Positions 11,339 through 21,630 of a stretch of 64,000 bases of DNA are shown in pieces. Position numbers and translations under genes: made by a program. Position 1 is the first letter of the stretch; each line of letters opens with the position of its first letter. The stretch comes from Symsagittifera roscoffensis (Eukaryota; Xenacoelomorpha; Acoela; Convolutidae), in contig NC_087066.1 of the NCBI RefSeq assembly GCF_963678635.1, positions 55,074,312-55,138,311 of the forward strand. The letters run 5' to 3'. Below the pieces are notes generated by a model. It saw only the letters and a program-made list of their open reading frames with translations. It was not told the origin of the DNA and made no database searches.

Positions 11339-12609
11339 TAGACATTTTTATGGCGCTCCTGGGTGGGCCTGTTAAAGGCATGAGACCATCATGATCAGCA
11401 AACGTTTCAGCGACGAACCCTCTGCTCCGGACATATGCCCGAGTTAAAGGCCTTAATGACCGTTATTGTACTAGGGGGAAGGTGCGTACCCTCCGTCTAG
11501 TACTATTTAGCTTTTTAACTTAGTTAATACCGAAAATTCCGGGGGCCGGAGGGTTAGGTGGGAAGTCATGAGCCCGCTTGTCCCAAGGTCTCAGGACCAA
11601 AAACAATTAAAGAGAAAGCGTAAAACCAAACAAAAATAGTTTATAACCAAGAAAAAGCCAAAAATAAATTTACTTGAAAATAAAAAAGTACAAAAAACAG
11701 TAAAAAATCCAAAAAAGACCAAAATCAATAAAAAACATAAAGTTACAGTTATATGTTATTTCCGGACGAGACGTGATCTGACCTTCCTATTTGTTGTTGT
11801 TTCAGATTGACTTATACCATTTCTGATAGAAAGATTGTGTGTTTTGGTGACGGGTTGGGTAACCTCCCTTGAGTGTAATTTGAGTATTTAAGCACGTTAA
11901 TGGTGATTTTGCCGGTGACCGGAGGGTAGAGTGGCAAGCTGACCGACGTGGTCCACACTCAACAGGGACATCAGGGAAAACATCCACAACGACTGTTGGG
12001 TATCGTTGAAACAATTTTAGTATCGTTCGGGTACTATTTCATTAAAGCTTAAGTGGTGGGGGGCACGATTGGCGCGGTCCGATTGTACCCTCCGTCGATC
12101 ACAAATTTCCGAGTTAAGGGTCTTAATTCGGGTATTTTGGTGCACAGGAGGGTATAGTAATATTTATTAACGACTACTAATAGATTATTGTCCCTACTAT
12201 ATATTACTTATCTCCTATTTAGACCTGAGAAACACCCAAATTTTGTCGAAAATTACTGATTTTCGACCAAACTACAGACCCCCAAAATTTTGGATATCCG
12301 AGCTTTTCCGAACAGCAAAAAGCTTTTATACAGAGAGCTACTACGTATTTCGTTCCCTCTAACTAAAGAAACCCCACGGAAAAAGACTTAGTAGAAGTTA
12401 GCTTAAAAAAAAAATTTTCGATCAAAATTTTGATAATTTTCTGAATTTTGTCAATCTGTTTCGGGGATCGAGTTTTTGAGTTTTTAGAGTTAGAGCAATA
12501 AAATTTTTTGTGTTAGGAGCGTGCTAGCATAACGTGCTCGGTTGTTAGAGAAATTTTTGAGTAACCCTCCGATTACCTCTGTGGATAGAGCTAACGACTT
12601 AAAGATTGG
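11339..12609 (-). mobile_element. Non-coding internal region of an LTR element
   Basis: The reverse complement of this stretch aligns in the same order with 53,541-54,352, which also sits directly upstream of a related LTR. Landmarks are 'ttaactcgg', 'aacgatacccaacagtcg', 'cattaacgtgcttaaatactcaaat', a T-rich block, and 'gcgccataaaaa' just before TGTAAC. No open frame is conserved between the copies. This suggests a non-autonomous (LARD-like) element that uses the gypsy-type LTR. 'ccctccg' motifs are frequent throughout. The 5' LTR is not present. Confidence 0.55.
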
Positions 12610-15335
12610 AAAAGGAAGGAATCGGAGGGTCCAAATTTGATAGTTATTGGCCAAATTCTTGTCTCCAAACCAATTTTGGTCCGGTTTTTTGCAATATTCC
12701 AGTGCCGTACGGGGCTACTACGCTCGTTCCATTTATTTTTGGGCACTTTCACTGAGAATTGCGGGAAAAGTTTTTCAGAACCTATATAGGTGGTGAAAAA
12801 AGGCCATTTTGACAAACGCGTTTTTGGCGATTTCTCAAAGACTAGCCAACCGAACGGGATAATTTTGGTACCATAAGACGACGTTTTTGACCAATTTTCC
12901 GGACCAAAACCGTTGTTGGGTTGATAATCTCCGAAAAGAAAATTTTTTTTAGAATTTGTTGGTTCGGTGGGTCCAAAATTTAGCGAACCCTCCGAGCGGC
13001 AGAAAACTTTATAAGATCACCTTTTTATCCTCTTGGGAAGGTTGACCGGGTCAGTCAACCTGGTTTTAAGTCAGTTACACCGCATTCGGAGGCTTTATTG
13101 CGGTAAAATAACCCTTTTTCTTGATTTTTGGGGAACCCTCCGAAGTAACCCTCCGGAGTCAGCTAAACCCCTTAGCAACCCTCCTTAATGGAAATTTTCC
13201 ACGAGACCCTCCGAAGAAGTTAAAACAACCCCCCAAAGAGAATTTAGCTTGTTTTGACGCTTCCTGAAGCTATTTGAAGGCCCTTCTAAGTGAGGTTCAA
13301 AAATTTGAAAATTTTGGAAGAACCCTCCGAAGTAACCCTCCGAAGCATATTAAGCCTCTTATTGACCCTCCTTAGTAATTTTAGGGGGACCCTCCGAAGT
13401 AACTTGGGTGATTAAGGTACCCTCCGAAGTAACCCTCCGAGTTAAGCTAAGTGTCTTGACAACCCTCCGGAGTAACCCTCCGGAGTGACTTAAGCCTCTT
13501 AGCAACCCTCCTTATTGAAAAGGAAGGAATCGGAGGGTCCAAATTTGATAGTTATTGGCCGAATTTTTGTCTCCAAACCAATTTTGGTCCGGTTTTTTGC
13601 AATATTCCAGTGCCGTACGGGGCTACTACGCTCGTTTCATTTATTTTTGGGCACTTTCACTGAGGATTGCGGGAAAAGTTTTTCAGAAACTTTATAGGTG
13701 GTGAAAAAAGGCCATTTTGACAAACGCGTTTTTGGCGATTTCTCAAAGACTAGCCAACCGAACGGGATAATTTGGGTACCATAAGACGACGTTTTTGACC
13801 AATTTTCCGGACCAAAACCGTTGTTGGGTTGATAATCTCCGAAAAGAAAATTTTTTTTAGAATTTGTTGGTTCGGTGGGTCCAAATTTTAGGGAACCCTC
13901 CGAGCGGCAGAAAATTTTATAAGATCACCTTTTTATCCTCTTGGGAAGGTTGACCGTGTCAGTCAACCTGGTTTTAAGTCAGTTACACCGCATTCGGAGG
14001 CTTTATTGCGGTAAAATAACCCTTTTTCTTGATTTTTGGGGAACCCTCCGAAGTAACCCTCCGGAGTCAGCTAAACCCCTTAGCAACCCTCCTTAATGGA
14101 AATTTTCCACGAGACCCTCCGAAGAAGTTAAAACAACCCCCCAAAGAGAATTTAGCTTGTTTTGACGCTTCCTGAAGCTAGTTGAAGGCCCTTCTAAGTG
14201 AGGTTCAAAAATTTGAAAATTTTGGAAGAACCCTCCGAAGTAACCCTCCGAAGCATATTAAGCCTCTTATTGACCCTCCTTAGTAATTTTAGGGGGACCC
14301 TCCGAAGTAACTTGGGTGATTAAGGTACCCTCCGAAGTAACCCTCCGAGGTAAGCTAAGTGTCTTGACAACCCTCCGGAGTAACCCTCCGGAGTGACTTA
14401 AGCCTCTTAGCAACCCTCCTTATTGAAAAGGAAGGAATCGGAGGGTCCAAATTTGATAGTTATTGGCCGAATTTTTGTCTCCAAACCAATTTTGGTCCGG
14501 TTTTTTGCAATATTCCAGTGCCGTACGGGGCTACTACGCTCGTTCCATTTATTTTTGGGCACTTTCACTGAGAATTGCGGAAAAAGTTTTTCAGAACCTA
14601 TATAGGTGGTGAAAAAAGGCCATTTTGACAAACGCGTTTTTGGCAATTTCTCAAAGACTAGCCAACCGAACGGGATAATTTTGATACCATAAGACGACGT
14701 TTTTGACCACTTTTCCGGACCAAAACCGTTGTTGGGTTGATAATCTCCGAAAAGAAAGTTTTTTTTAGAATTTGTTGGTTCGGTGGGTCCAAATTTTAGG
14801 GAACCCTCCGAGCGGCAGAAACTTTTATAAGATCACCTTTTTATCCTCTTGGGAAGGTTGACCGTGTCAGTCAACCTGGTTTTAAGTCAGTTACGCCGCA
14901 TTCGGAGGCTTTATTGCGGTAAAATAACCCTTTTTCTTGATTTTTGGGGAACCCTCCGAAGTAACCCTCCGGAGTCAGCTAAACCCCTTAGCAACCCTCC
15001 TTAATGGAAATTTTCCACGAGACCCTCCGAAGAAGTTAAAACAACCCCCCAAAGAGAATTTAGCTTGTTTTGACGCTTCCTGAAGCTAGTTGAAGGCCCT
15101 TCTAAGTGAGGTTCAAAAATTTGAAAATTTTGGAAGAACCCTCCGAAGTAACCCTCCGAAGCATATTAAGCCTCTTATTGACCCTCCTTAGTAATTTTAG
15201 GGGGACCCTCCGAAGTAACTTGGGTGATTAAGGTACCCTCTGAAGTAACCCTCCGAGGTAAGCTAAGTGTCTTGACAACCCTCCGGAGTAACCCTCCGGA
15301 GTGACTTAAGCCTCTTAGCAACCCTCCTTATTGAA
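12610..15335. repeat. Three tandem copies of a 908-bp unit
   Basis: Units start with 'aaaaggaaggaatcggagggtcc' at about 12,610, 13,518 and 14,426, a constant spacing of about 908 bp, and the third ends near 15,335. They are nearly identical apart from scattered substitutions. Each unit contains more than a dozen 'accctcc' motifs, many as 'accctccgaag' or the palindromic 'ctccggag'. The 60-80 codon open frames repeated in each unit are a by-product of the repetition. The array lies at the far end of the non-coding LTR element's internal region, and its edge at 15,335 marks where sequence leading into the giant element begins. Confidence 0.85.
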
Positions 15336-15540
15336 AACTTAGGGAAACTTTCTGGGGCAATTTGAGAAAACGAAAATATCCATTTAGGGTTGGGATCAAA
15401 GGTCAACTAACAACGGGCGTGCATATTAAGATCACAGGAGCCCATTTGACCCAGAAACTTGTGATCAATTTTGGATTCTAGATCGGGTGTATCAGAAGTA
15501 CCGGAACCAAAAATTTTTTTGATTGTGATTTTGGTTGTGT

Positions 15541-15905
15541 GGTTGCCTTGAGCTACTTAATAGGAAAACTCGGGCAACCCGGGAACACACAGAAGAAGAC
15601 CTCAGTGAGTGTATTAGGCAGATACACACTCACTTGAGAAGAAAAGTTGATCCCCGCTCTCGTGCACTTGGAGCGTTCCGGGTGTGGGGGAGCTTTTTCA
15701 TAGACTTTAGAAATTTTTCGATTAGAGGTTGCCTTGAGCTACTTAGTAGGACAGCTCGGGCAATCGCAGGACACCTAAAACAAGACCTCGGTGGGTGTAT
15801 TAGGCAAATACACACTCACTTGAGAACACTGTGTCCTGGGCTTCGTTCTTTTGGAGTGTTCCGATCGAGGGAAGTCTTTTTCTTTAAGACTAAGTTTTAT
15901 TTATC
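15541..15905 (+). repeat. Two tandem copies of a 186-bp unit in the leader of the giant element
   Basis: 'ggttgccttgagctactta' at 15,541 recurs at 15,727, and homology continues through 'atacacactcacttgagaa' and 'ggag.gttcc'. The period is 186 bp (62 codons) and one frame stays open across both units for 142 codons (GCLELLNRKTRA / GCLELLSRTARA), but without an ATG. It lies about 0.5 kb upstream of the first gag ATG. It could be U3 or leader enhancer repeats of the giant element's 5' LTR, which I could not delimit, or a short in-frame coding duplication. Confidence 0.5.
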
Positions 15906-16307
15906 TATTCCTGAATCATCACTGCTTTTTACAAAAGATTGTTTGATTTTAACAAAGCAGTGACTTGATAAGAGTGTGGCGGTAAATTGATACTGACGAA
16001 AAGTCGCTGTCACCTGTAGGATATTCTTATCTGATTATCAATTGTGTTTTGTGTGTTGATTATATTTTGTGAAAATTTTGTGATACTGTTGTACTATACA
16101 ACGGCGTTGACTTAGCATCATATCAATACTGAGTAGACCCTGTGTATAACTTTAGCTGAGTCACTAATATTATCATTGAGAAATCCAAGAGACATTTTTG
16201 ATACTTACGAGATCGAGTAGGCAGCGTTAAGTAATTTAACTTGAACTTGTTTGCGGTACGTGTGCATTGCCCTTAATTTGTGCGAGTATTACTGTTTATT
16301 ACAAAAA
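15906..16307 (+). other. Untranslated leader of the giant element, LTR limits not found
   Basis: There are no conserved coding frames between the tandem repeats and the first good ATG at 16,308. It presumably includes the end of a 5' LTR, the primer-binding site and the leader. I found neither a convincing PBS (a TGG-starting match to a tRNA 3' end) nor a match to the sequence after the polypurine tract at 40,126. Confidence 0.3.
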
Positions 16308-16832
16308 ATGCAGCGTAGGGACTCGTTAGTATCGACTACTAAGATTCCCAGGCTGAGCAAGGGAAGCACGCGAAAATTTAAAACTAGGCGTAGCCAATCT
16401 TCGTTTAGCAGCGCTTCCGACGTTTTTGCTGAAAACGAATCGACTAAAGGTCAAGCTGATCTTTCAGTGAGCGAAATGAAACTAAGGAGCGAGAAGAACC
16501 TCGATGGCGATCAAGGGCGGAGCGCCGAGGCCGGGCCGGCGAGCGAAACGCTTGTGGACCCCTTTGACGAAGGGGAACGGACGCTTATTCGACCCGACTT
16601 TGAGCCGAGCGAGGACCTTGAACGGGAGGAAGTCGAGAGGACGGAGGAGGCCTCGGAGCGTTCCGAGGTCGAGCCGCTAGAGGAAGTGTTATTCATGGGA
16701 ATGGCCAAATCGGAGACTAAGAGTCATAAGTGGAGAAGAGAACTTTCACATCCAGCCAATACACACTCATCTCTGGCCAAGCAGAGCAACAACGCGATGA
16801 TGTCGAGTATAAGCCCGAGTGAAGAACAATGA
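16308..16832 (+). CDS. Gag amino-terminal region of the giant Ty3/gypsy element
   Basis: The ATG at 16,308 sits in a favourable context (acaaaaaATGc) and opens 174 codons ending TGA at 16,830. The product is basic at first (KTRRSQSSFSSAS) and then strongly acidic (EPSEDLEREEVERTEEAS). It has no known domain, which is normal for the start of Gag. The same frame after the TGA still reads protein-like up to about 17,033, so the stop may be an inactivating mutation in one gag-pol frame. The main gag-protease frame begins 200 bp downstream in another phase. The assignment rests on position directly upstream of gag. Confidence 0.55.
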   Translation: MQRRDSLVSTTKIPRLSKGSTRKFKTRRSQSSFSSASDVFAENESTKGQADLSVSEMKLRSEKNLDGDQGRSAEAGPASETLVDPFDEGERTLIRPDFEPSEDLEREEVERTEEASERSEVEPLEEVLFMGMAKSETKSHKWRRELSHPANTHSSLAKQSNNAMMSSISPSEEQ

Positions 16833-17035
16833 CCACCAGAAAATAACCCATCCGGATGTGAACTTCACACCGTGCCCAAGGAACGAAATGAGCAGGAAGG
16901 CGTCGTCCGCCTCGCCGACCAGGCCCATGTCAGATGGGATAACAATGGGAGCGTCATCAACGTTCGACAGCTTGATGATGTCGATGGGCAAGCAAAAGGG
17001 CGGCGCGTCATCAAGTACCAGGCTGCAACCCTTAG
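16833..17035 (+). pseudogene. Gag continuation with ambiguous frame
   Basis: Two frames are candidates. The frame of the upstream ORF continues after its TGA with RWDNNGSVINVRQLDD; another frame (ORF 16,819-17,094) reads as a Ser/Met-rich protein. The gag-protease frame itself is closed by TAG at 17,033. A frameshift must have occurred in this interval if gag was once continuous. Confidence 0.35.
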
Positions 17036-19867
17036 TTGACCTCATCTTCTCTGGGGCTAACCACGCCATTGGGGGCTGCTGGCGATATAAGTGACATGTT
17101 TGCTGGCGTAATGACTGGTCTGGATGAGCTGAGACGGGACATGACTAAAAGAATAGATCAAGTTGACGAGAGAGCTCACCAGGGTCGAGAGAATTTGAGA
17201 GATGAACTGACGCACGTGAAATTGCAGGCGAGAGTTGATCAGGCTCAATTGATTCGCAACACCGATCAATGCCTGGCGGAGAGCTTGGCACAGGCAAACA
17301 AGGAGTCAGAGGAAAAAGAGGCTAGGATGACAAGAGAGATCGAGCGACTGTTGAACGATCATGACAATACCTACGCTCATACGATGACTAGCCTGGAAAA
17401 AAGGTTAGATGCCAAATCTGACCTAATGATGCGGAAGCTTGACGAGATCTTAAATGGGAGCAATCGGGAGGAGCGTTCCAACCCAAGGGAGAGCTCACGC
17501 CAGGCGAAAGATGAAGATGGTACAGGCAGCTATGCCGGGGTCCAGCAAAGTTCGAGAACGAACTACGAATCTAGCAATAGAGAGCGGCCCAGGGCAGCAC
17601 CCTCGAGGCCTAGCTGGACGCATCCAGTCCCGCCGGAAGCAGATGCTACCCCGGAGACAAGGTTGCCCACTGTGCCACAGGTCAAGTCAGTTCCAGATCT
17701 GACTACGGTCTCGCAGGACACAACGATGTATGCCTCGATGTTTGAACCTCTAAATAGATCCCTCGAAACATTCATCACCAAGCTCTCGAAGTCAACCGAG
17801 AGAGGAAAGAGGTCAAGAAGGACATTGAAGAAGCCGAAATCATACAAAGACGAGTCAGACGGCTGCATTGATATTTGGATAGAGGTGATGAAGTTGCACT
17901 TTGAAGAAGAGAGTCTCTCCAAGAAACAGGAATGTAGCGCACTAACAAGCAACCTGGAGGGTACTGCCCTAAATTGTGTAATGGCGAAAAGAGCCAATGA
18001 AAGAGACAGCGCTCGCAAGATATTCGACATCCTGCCGAATCGTTTCGGCTCTGGAGTACAAGGGCACCAGGCTATTGTGAAATTCGAAAAAGGGCGTCAA
18101 AGAGATGACGAATCCATAGACAAATTTTTGGACGACCTTGAATTGCTTAGGAGGAGAAGCAATCCCGATAAGAGAATATCCGAGCGAAACTTGGCGATTG
18201 CTTCGAAGTTCATGGACGGAGTAAAGAGCGAGGAGTTGAAAACGATGTTGGCCACACACTTCAACCTGTCGCTTGACCAGGTACCCACGCCTGATGATTT
18301 GCGTATGAAGTCACGTGAATACTTGCTCATAAAACCAAGGGCGCAAAACCGTTACAGCAATTATGGCAACTACAGCGGGACAAACACTGGCGCGAGCTCC
18401 AGTTGGTACAAGCCTCGCGACGACATGGATAAGAGGAGGTCATGTGCGAATTGTGGTTCGATGGACCATCATGTTTCCGCGTGTTCTGCTTACAAACAGA
18501 ACATGAAGGCAATGGGCTACTTTCTCGACGAGGTCGATGCGACCGACGAGGACCACGAAGAGAACGTTAGGGGGCTCATCATGAAATATGGTCCGAGGTG
18601 CTTCTTCTGTAATTTGGAGGGACACTTCAAGTCGGACTGCACTCAGTTTTGGGATGCAGTGGCGGACGCGAAACACCCCCGCCACGAAGAGGCGCTTTCA
18701 GGCGTCAAGGCCAGTCGAGCACGTCTGATGAACGAGGCCGTGTCTCGGAGAAAAGAGACGACACCGAGCACCTTTACGACTAAGAAGGTGAAGACCTTGC
18801 CTGACGAGGTGGTAGCCTCGAGCCTGGAGGCAGAGTCGGCTGGCCCACTCAAAGTAGATAATGGTTTGGCGGCAAGGACAGCGTTACCGAATGTCAAACA
18901 GCAGCTAGCCACAAAAGAAGTGGAGCAATGGGTAAGGTCGGAACTGGAAAGCACAGATCTTCGGAAAAAGTTTAATATTCTGAGTAAAACGACGGAAGAA
19001 GAGGACAAACAGGAACCCAGAAAGCAGGGACTAAAACTGAATGTCATATCTGGTAGAACTTTCGGAATGACGAAAGAAGGGACGAAGATAATGTCTATTA
19101 TCTCAGTCGCAGGACACCACGTGGTCAAGAACTTGAGTGAACCATCCGAGATTACACTAGTCCACCTGGACATTTATGCAGACTACCTGAGGGAGAAAGA
19201 TCCCAAGCTGGATTCCAGGGCAGTGCGAGCGCTGCTCACGACAGGGGGTCCGAGGCTGATGAGAGTGGATGGATATTACATCGAGGTCCATGGCCCATAT
19301 CCGATTCTGATGAATGTGGACGGTATCAATATCTACACAAAAGCTCACGTAACTGATGCGAGTGATCAGGTAGGTCGGATATACATTGGCCAAGAAGAGC
19401 TGAAGGTGCGACGAATAGGACACAATGCAATGCTTGAACAGGATGCGGTCCACATAGGTTGCGAAGCCGATCTGGCAGCACATGTGCTAGATGTGCAGGG
19501 CAGAAAACTTTCAGTGAAAGGACTGTTAGACACGGGTGCAGTGGTCAGTGTCATGCCAGTCAAAACCTGGACTGACATGGGCTTTGACAGGTCGGATCTG
19601 ATACCGACAAACATCAGACTGGCAGCTGCCAATCAGGGAGCAATCTATGTGACAGGACGGACCCCTATCAGATCACTGCAGCTCGGGGGAAGACATCTTT
19701 GGATGAGCTTCCTGGTGGTGGAAAATTTGGACGAATCCGATCAATTCATCCTGGGAAGGGATTTCGTACGCAACTTTGATGTCGCGAACTTAATCTTAAT
19801 GAACTCAGTAATGACAGACAGGTGTGCTTGGTACCAAATCCAAACAATAAGAGCTCTGCTATTTTAG
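17036..19867 (+). CDS. gag-pro: Gag with two CCHC knuckles and aspartic protease (giant element)
   Basis: This is an open frame of 943 codons. An N-terminal coiled-coil region (about residues 20-140) is followed by a Pro/Ser/Arg-rich part and a capsid-like segment (about 280-430, with DGCIDIWIEVMKLHF). Two nucleocapsid zinc knuckles, C-x2-C-x4-H-x4-C, lie at about residues 470-483 and 522-535. A retroviral-type aspartic protease has LLDTGAVVSV with Asp near residue 832 and ILGRD near 905. The frame has no ATG at its start and follows a TAG. Homology with the protease-RT spacer continues in the next frame after about 19,817, so the C-terminal 15 residues are out-of-frame sequence caused by a frameshift. 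The minus-strand gag at 46.7-48.8 kb is a diverged homologue. Confidence 0.85.
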   Translation: MTSSSLGLTTPLGAAGDISDMFAGVMTGLDELRRDMTKRIDQVDERAHQGRENLRDELTHVKLQARVDQAQLIRNTDQCLAESLAQANKESEEKEARMTREIERLLNDHDNTYAHTMTSLEKRLDAKSDLMMRKLDEILNGSNREERSNPRESSRQAKDEDGTGSYAGVQQSSRTNYESSNRERPRAAPSRPSWTHPVPPEADATPETRLPTVPQVKSVPDLTTVSQDTTMYASMFEPLNRSLETFITKLSKSTERGKRSRRTLKKPKSYKDESDGCIDIWIEVMKLHFEEESLSKKQECSALTSNLEGTALNCVMAKRANERDSARKIFDILPNRFGSGVQGHQAIVKFEKGRQRDDESIDKFLDDLELLRRRSNPDKRISERNLAIASKFMDGVKSEELKTMLATHFNLSLDQVPTPDDLRMKSREYLLIKPRAQNRYSNYGNYSGTNTGASSSWYKPRDDMDKRRSCANCGSMDHHVSACSAYKQNMKAMGYFLDEVDATDEDHEENVRGLIMKYGPRCFFCNLEGHFKSDCTQFWDAVADAKHPRHEEALSGVKASRARLMNEAVSRRKETTPSTFTTKKVKTLPDEVVASSLEAESAGPLKVDNGLAARTALPNVKQQLATKEVEQWVRSELESTDLRKKFNILSKTTEEEDKQEPRKQGLKLNVISGRTFGMTKEGTKIMSIISVAGHHVVKNLSEPSEITLVHLDIYADYLREKDPKLDSRAVRALLTTGGPRLMRVDGYYIEVHGPYPILMNVDGINIYTKAHVTDASDQVGRIYIGQEELKVRRIGHNAMLEQDAVHIGCEADLAAHVLDVQGRKLSVKGLLDTGAVVSVMPVKTWTDMGFDRSDLIPTNIRLAAANQGAIYVTGRTPIRSLQLGGRHLWMSFLVVENLDESDQFILGRDFVRNFDVANLILMNSVMTDRCAWYQIQTIRALLF

Positions 19868-20106
19868 GAAGAAGCCTCTCACTCACTCAGAGCGGACTGT
19901 GTGTGAGTGTGTTGTTGAACACAGAAGCAACAACAGTGACAATACAGAGGGGAAAGAAGCTTGGCTACGCATTGCCTCTGAACACAGACTTTTAGAGTGT
20001 GGAGAACTTGAAAAAGTTTGATGTAACGAAATGTCCCTTGCATGCGAATCAAGAATGTATATTGAAGAGAGTAAATGAATTGAAATCTTTTAAGAAATAG
20101 TTTTCA
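19817..20106 (+). pseudogene. Protease-RT spacer of pol, frameshifted, two amber stops
   Basis: In the pol frame this stretch reads QVCLVPNPNNKSSAILGR, then TQSGLCVSVLLN and RGKKLGYALPLNTDF, then TAG (19,993), SVENLKKFDVTKCPLHANQ, TAG (20,098) and FSMKSETDD. Such a 'lower activation' spacer with a RGxxLGYALP-type motif is usual between gypsy protease and RT. It joins gag-protease to RT if one frameshift near 19,815 and two TAG codons are bridged, so gag and pol were originally one polyprotein. Confidence 0.7.
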
Positions 20107-21111
20107 ATGAAGTCGGAAACAGATGATGGGTTGTCTAGTTGTTCGAATTTTCCTGAGAGACCGACAGAAGCAGAGTTAGCAGCGGATAAGCCGGTACTAC
20201 CTGAGATAGAACATTTGAAGGGTAAAATATCAGACAAGGAGCTAGACTCACTCAAGGCGGTGCTAAGTCGGAATGCAGACGTTTTTTCGAAACATAAGGC
20301 CGACATAGGTTGCTGTAATTTTGTAGAACACGAGATTGAGATAGAAGAGGGCTCGGTACCTCATAGGAAAGGGGCGAGAAGAATGACCCCTCACAAGTCG
20401 GAAGCGTGCAGGAAGGAGATCGAGATGCTAATGGAGTACGACATGATCGAGCCGTCGAAGTCCCCGTGGGCTTGTGGCGTGGTCATGGCTAAAAAGAAAG
20501 GGGGGCAACTCAGGTTTTGTTGTGATTACTGTTATCTGAACGCAGTGACTATAAAGGACGCATACCCGATTCCCCGCATCGATGAGAGCCTATCCAAGCT
20601 GGGGGACGCGAAGTTCTTCACGACGTTAGATTTGGGCTCGGCGTTCTGGCAAGTGCCACTCCGAAAGCAAGATCGTGAAAAAACGGGCTTCGCGTGCGAG
20701 CTGGGATTAATCCAGTGGAAGAGGATGCCGTTCGGATTGTGCAACGCGACGACCACATTCCAGCGACTGATGGCCCAGGCACTCACGAGTGTGACGAAGA
20801 AATACGGAAACTTCATCATGTGTTACGTCGATGATGTCGTGATCGCGACGCCAACCCTAGAGGACCACATAGAGAGGTTGGATGAGGTGTTTACTTGCAT
20901 GAAGCAGGCGGGACTGAAATGTAAACCCTCGAAGTGTGAAATCCTTAGAGACTCCATAAAATATCTAGGCCGCCTGGTGGATAAGCATGGAGTGAGACTA
21001 GACCCCGAAGCGGTCGAAGCGGTTTTGACCTGGAAGGCGCGTAAGACAGATACACAACTGATGAGCTTTTTGGGGTTTGCTAACTATTATCGCGAGTTCG
21101 TCAAGGGATAG
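20107..21111 (+). CDS. pol: Reverse transcriptase, giant element (left copy)
   Basis: 334 codons from the ATG at 20,107 to TAG at 21,109, though the real frame extends both ways. RT landmarks: KKKGGQLRFCCDYCYLN (fingers), FFTTLDLGSAFWQV with the first catalytic Asp near residue 175, MPFGLCNATTTFQRLM, and YVDD at about residues 240-243, then LKCKPSKCEIL and SFLGFANYYREFVKG. All catalytic residues are present. The closing TAG lies between RT and RNase H and replaces a Tyr codon found in the minus-strand relative. The same TAG is present in the duplicate at 27,807. From 20,579 onward the sequence is repeated at +6,698. Confidence 0.9.
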   Translation: MKSETDDGLSSCSNFPERPTEAELAADKPVLPEIEHLKGKISDKELDSLKAVLSRNADVFSKHKADIGCCNFVEHEIEIEEGSVPHRKGARRMTPHKSEACRKEIEMLMEYDMIEPSKSPWACGVVMAKKKGGQLRFCCDYCYLNAVTIKDAYPIPRIDESLSKLGDAKFFTTLDLGSAFWQVPLRKQDREKTGFACELGLIQWKRMPFGLCNATTTFQRLMAQALTSVTKKYGNFIMCYVDDVVIATPTLEDHIERLDEVFTCMKQAGLKCKPSKCEILRDSIKYLGRLVDKHGVRLDPEAVEAVLTWKARKTDTQLMSFLGFANYYREFVKG

Positions 21112-21630
21112 GTCGACAAGATATACCCCATGCAACAGTTGATGAGAAATAGAGGCAAAAAATTCACTTGGACCGATGAGGCACAAGTTGCATTTGAAAA
21201 CATTGAACGTGAACTTTGCGAGGCACCAGTCCTCGGCATGCCAACAGAGAAGGGGATGTTTGTGTTAGACACGGATGCATCAGTGGTTGCGATATCAGGC
21301 ATACTTCACCAAGAGCAAGAGTGGAACGGGAGAACGGTTCTCCGTCCAATAGCCTACGGAAGTAAGGTCTTGAGCGATACCGAGATGAAGTATGGCGCAC
21401 CAAAAGCGGAAATGTTCGCGGTGATCACTTTCGTGGAAAAGTACAGGGCCTACTTGGGGAGTGCTCCCTTCAAGTTGCGTGTGGATAATCGTGCCCTTGC
21501 CTGGCTGAAAACCTATTCGATGGACCAAAGTTATATTGGTCGTTGGATCGTGCGCCTGGATGGATACCACATGATCATAGAGCACCGTACCCGTGACAAG
21601 CATCAGAATGCTGATAGCCTCAGTAAGTAG
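21112..21630 (+). pseudogene. pol: RNase H of pol, left copy
   Basis: Same frame as RT after the TAG. The Ty3-type RNase H core is complete: VLDTDASVVAISGIL, APKAEMFAV, LRVDNRALAWL and HQNADSLSK provide the D-E-D-D set. A TAG at 21,628 follows SLSK directly; the right copy has AAG there, so this stop arose after the duplication. A further TAG at 21,739 replaces a TGG of the right copy. Confidence 0.85.

Noticed and set aside
12591-14646. 60-80 codon open frames repeated in each 908-bp unit
   Set aside because: They recur because the DNA is tandemly repeated. Both strands are open over the same stretch and no protein motif is present.
12610-15335. CRISPR array or telomere repeat
   Set aside because: The unit is 908 bp without unique spacers, and 'accctcc' words are irregularly spaced, so neither model fits. 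The setting is eukaryotic.
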